This document shows, piece by piece, positions 63,742 through 64,000 of a DNA stretch of 64,000 bases. Position numbers and translations under genes: made by a program. Source of the DNA: Straminergon stramineum (lineage: Eukaryota > Streptophyta > Bryopsida > Hypnales > Calliergonaceae); contig OY987263.1 of the NCBI GenBank assembly GCA_963920665.1, positions 27,020,547-27,084,546 of the forward strand, written 5' to 3'. How positions within the stretch are numbered: the first letter of the stretch is position 1; each line of letters starts with the position of its first letter. Under the pieces are notes generated by a model. That model was given only the letters and a program-made list of their open reading frames with translations. It made no database searches and was not told the origin of the DNA.

Positions 63742-64000
63742 TGAGCTTTGTGCAAAAAAAATGGTATTATATTCGTGAACATGGAGAAAATCAGGAAGAA
63801 ATCACTATTGAAGAAATCACTTTAATTCTAATGATTTCAATGTTTCTTGCATAAGATTTATTTCATGTTTACGATCCCTTATTACCATTCCCTCTATCCA
63901 TTTGTTGAAAATTCAACTTTTAACAATTTCATAATTGTTTGTAAGAAGGTAGGGATCATTGACATTTGAAATAAAACTAAAAACACCTCCAATACATTTT
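63742..64000. other. End of duplicated block
   Basis: About 63,780-63,925 still matches 27,030-27,175 in pieces (ATGGAGAAAATCA, TTCATGTTTA, GAAAATTCAACTT). Nothing coding was seen up to the window edge. Confidence 0.5.

Overview
The window reads as nuclear DNA of a land plant. It has two intron-containing genes of plant type in about 64 kb. One is a YY1-like C2H2 zinc-finger factor. The other is a bHLH leucine-zipper factor of the ILR3 / subgroup IVc type. Introns are short (100-1,068 bp), leaders are long and rich in GC and CT, and the intergenic DNA is strongly AT-rich and full of small non-autonomous repeats. Compact introns and long leaders suggest a bryophyte such as a moss, but this is inference and no species can be named. 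No bacterial, organellar, tRNA, rRNA or CRISPR locus was seen.

Layout. 1-14,350: AT-rich, gene-free DNA with a tRNA-like SINE head and a large tandem array (5.5-6.87 kb). 14.35-15.07 kb: two TTAA-bounded elements back to back. 15.48-15.72 kb: an isolated GC-rich, G-quadruplex-prone patch. 17.78-24.64 kb: leader and seven coding exons of the YY1-like gene (916 codons plus stop). 24.65-27.17 kb: its downstream region, carrying a mobile element with a second element inside it. 27.2-49.3 kb: gene-free DNA with several TTAA-bounded elements, a decayed SANT/Myb-like transposon-type fragment (29.1-29.9 kb) and a second tandem array (32.1-32.7 kb). 49.54-53.0 kb: the bHLH gene (four coding exons, 222 aa). 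53.3-59.6 kb: a Stowaway-like element holding a SINE, one more TTAA element and gene-free DNA. 59.6-63.95 kb: another TTAA element interrupted by a MITE with perfect 34-bp inverted repeats, followed by a degenerate partial duplicate of the YY1 gene's 3' end and downstream region.

The two genes are unrelated transcription factors, and nothing suggests that they work together. The most unusual content is the repeats. At least six families of small elements share TTAA at both ends, and most of them continue CCC(C/T)TAAA inward. They have no coding capacity and occur at least twelve times. In the two copies of the YY1 downstream block, the same TTAA inside the same host element holds two different elements. 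The host element itself sits at a different place in each block. This gives an internal, alignment-based case for mobility of what look like piggyBac-like (TTAA) or TA-targeting non-autonomous elements.
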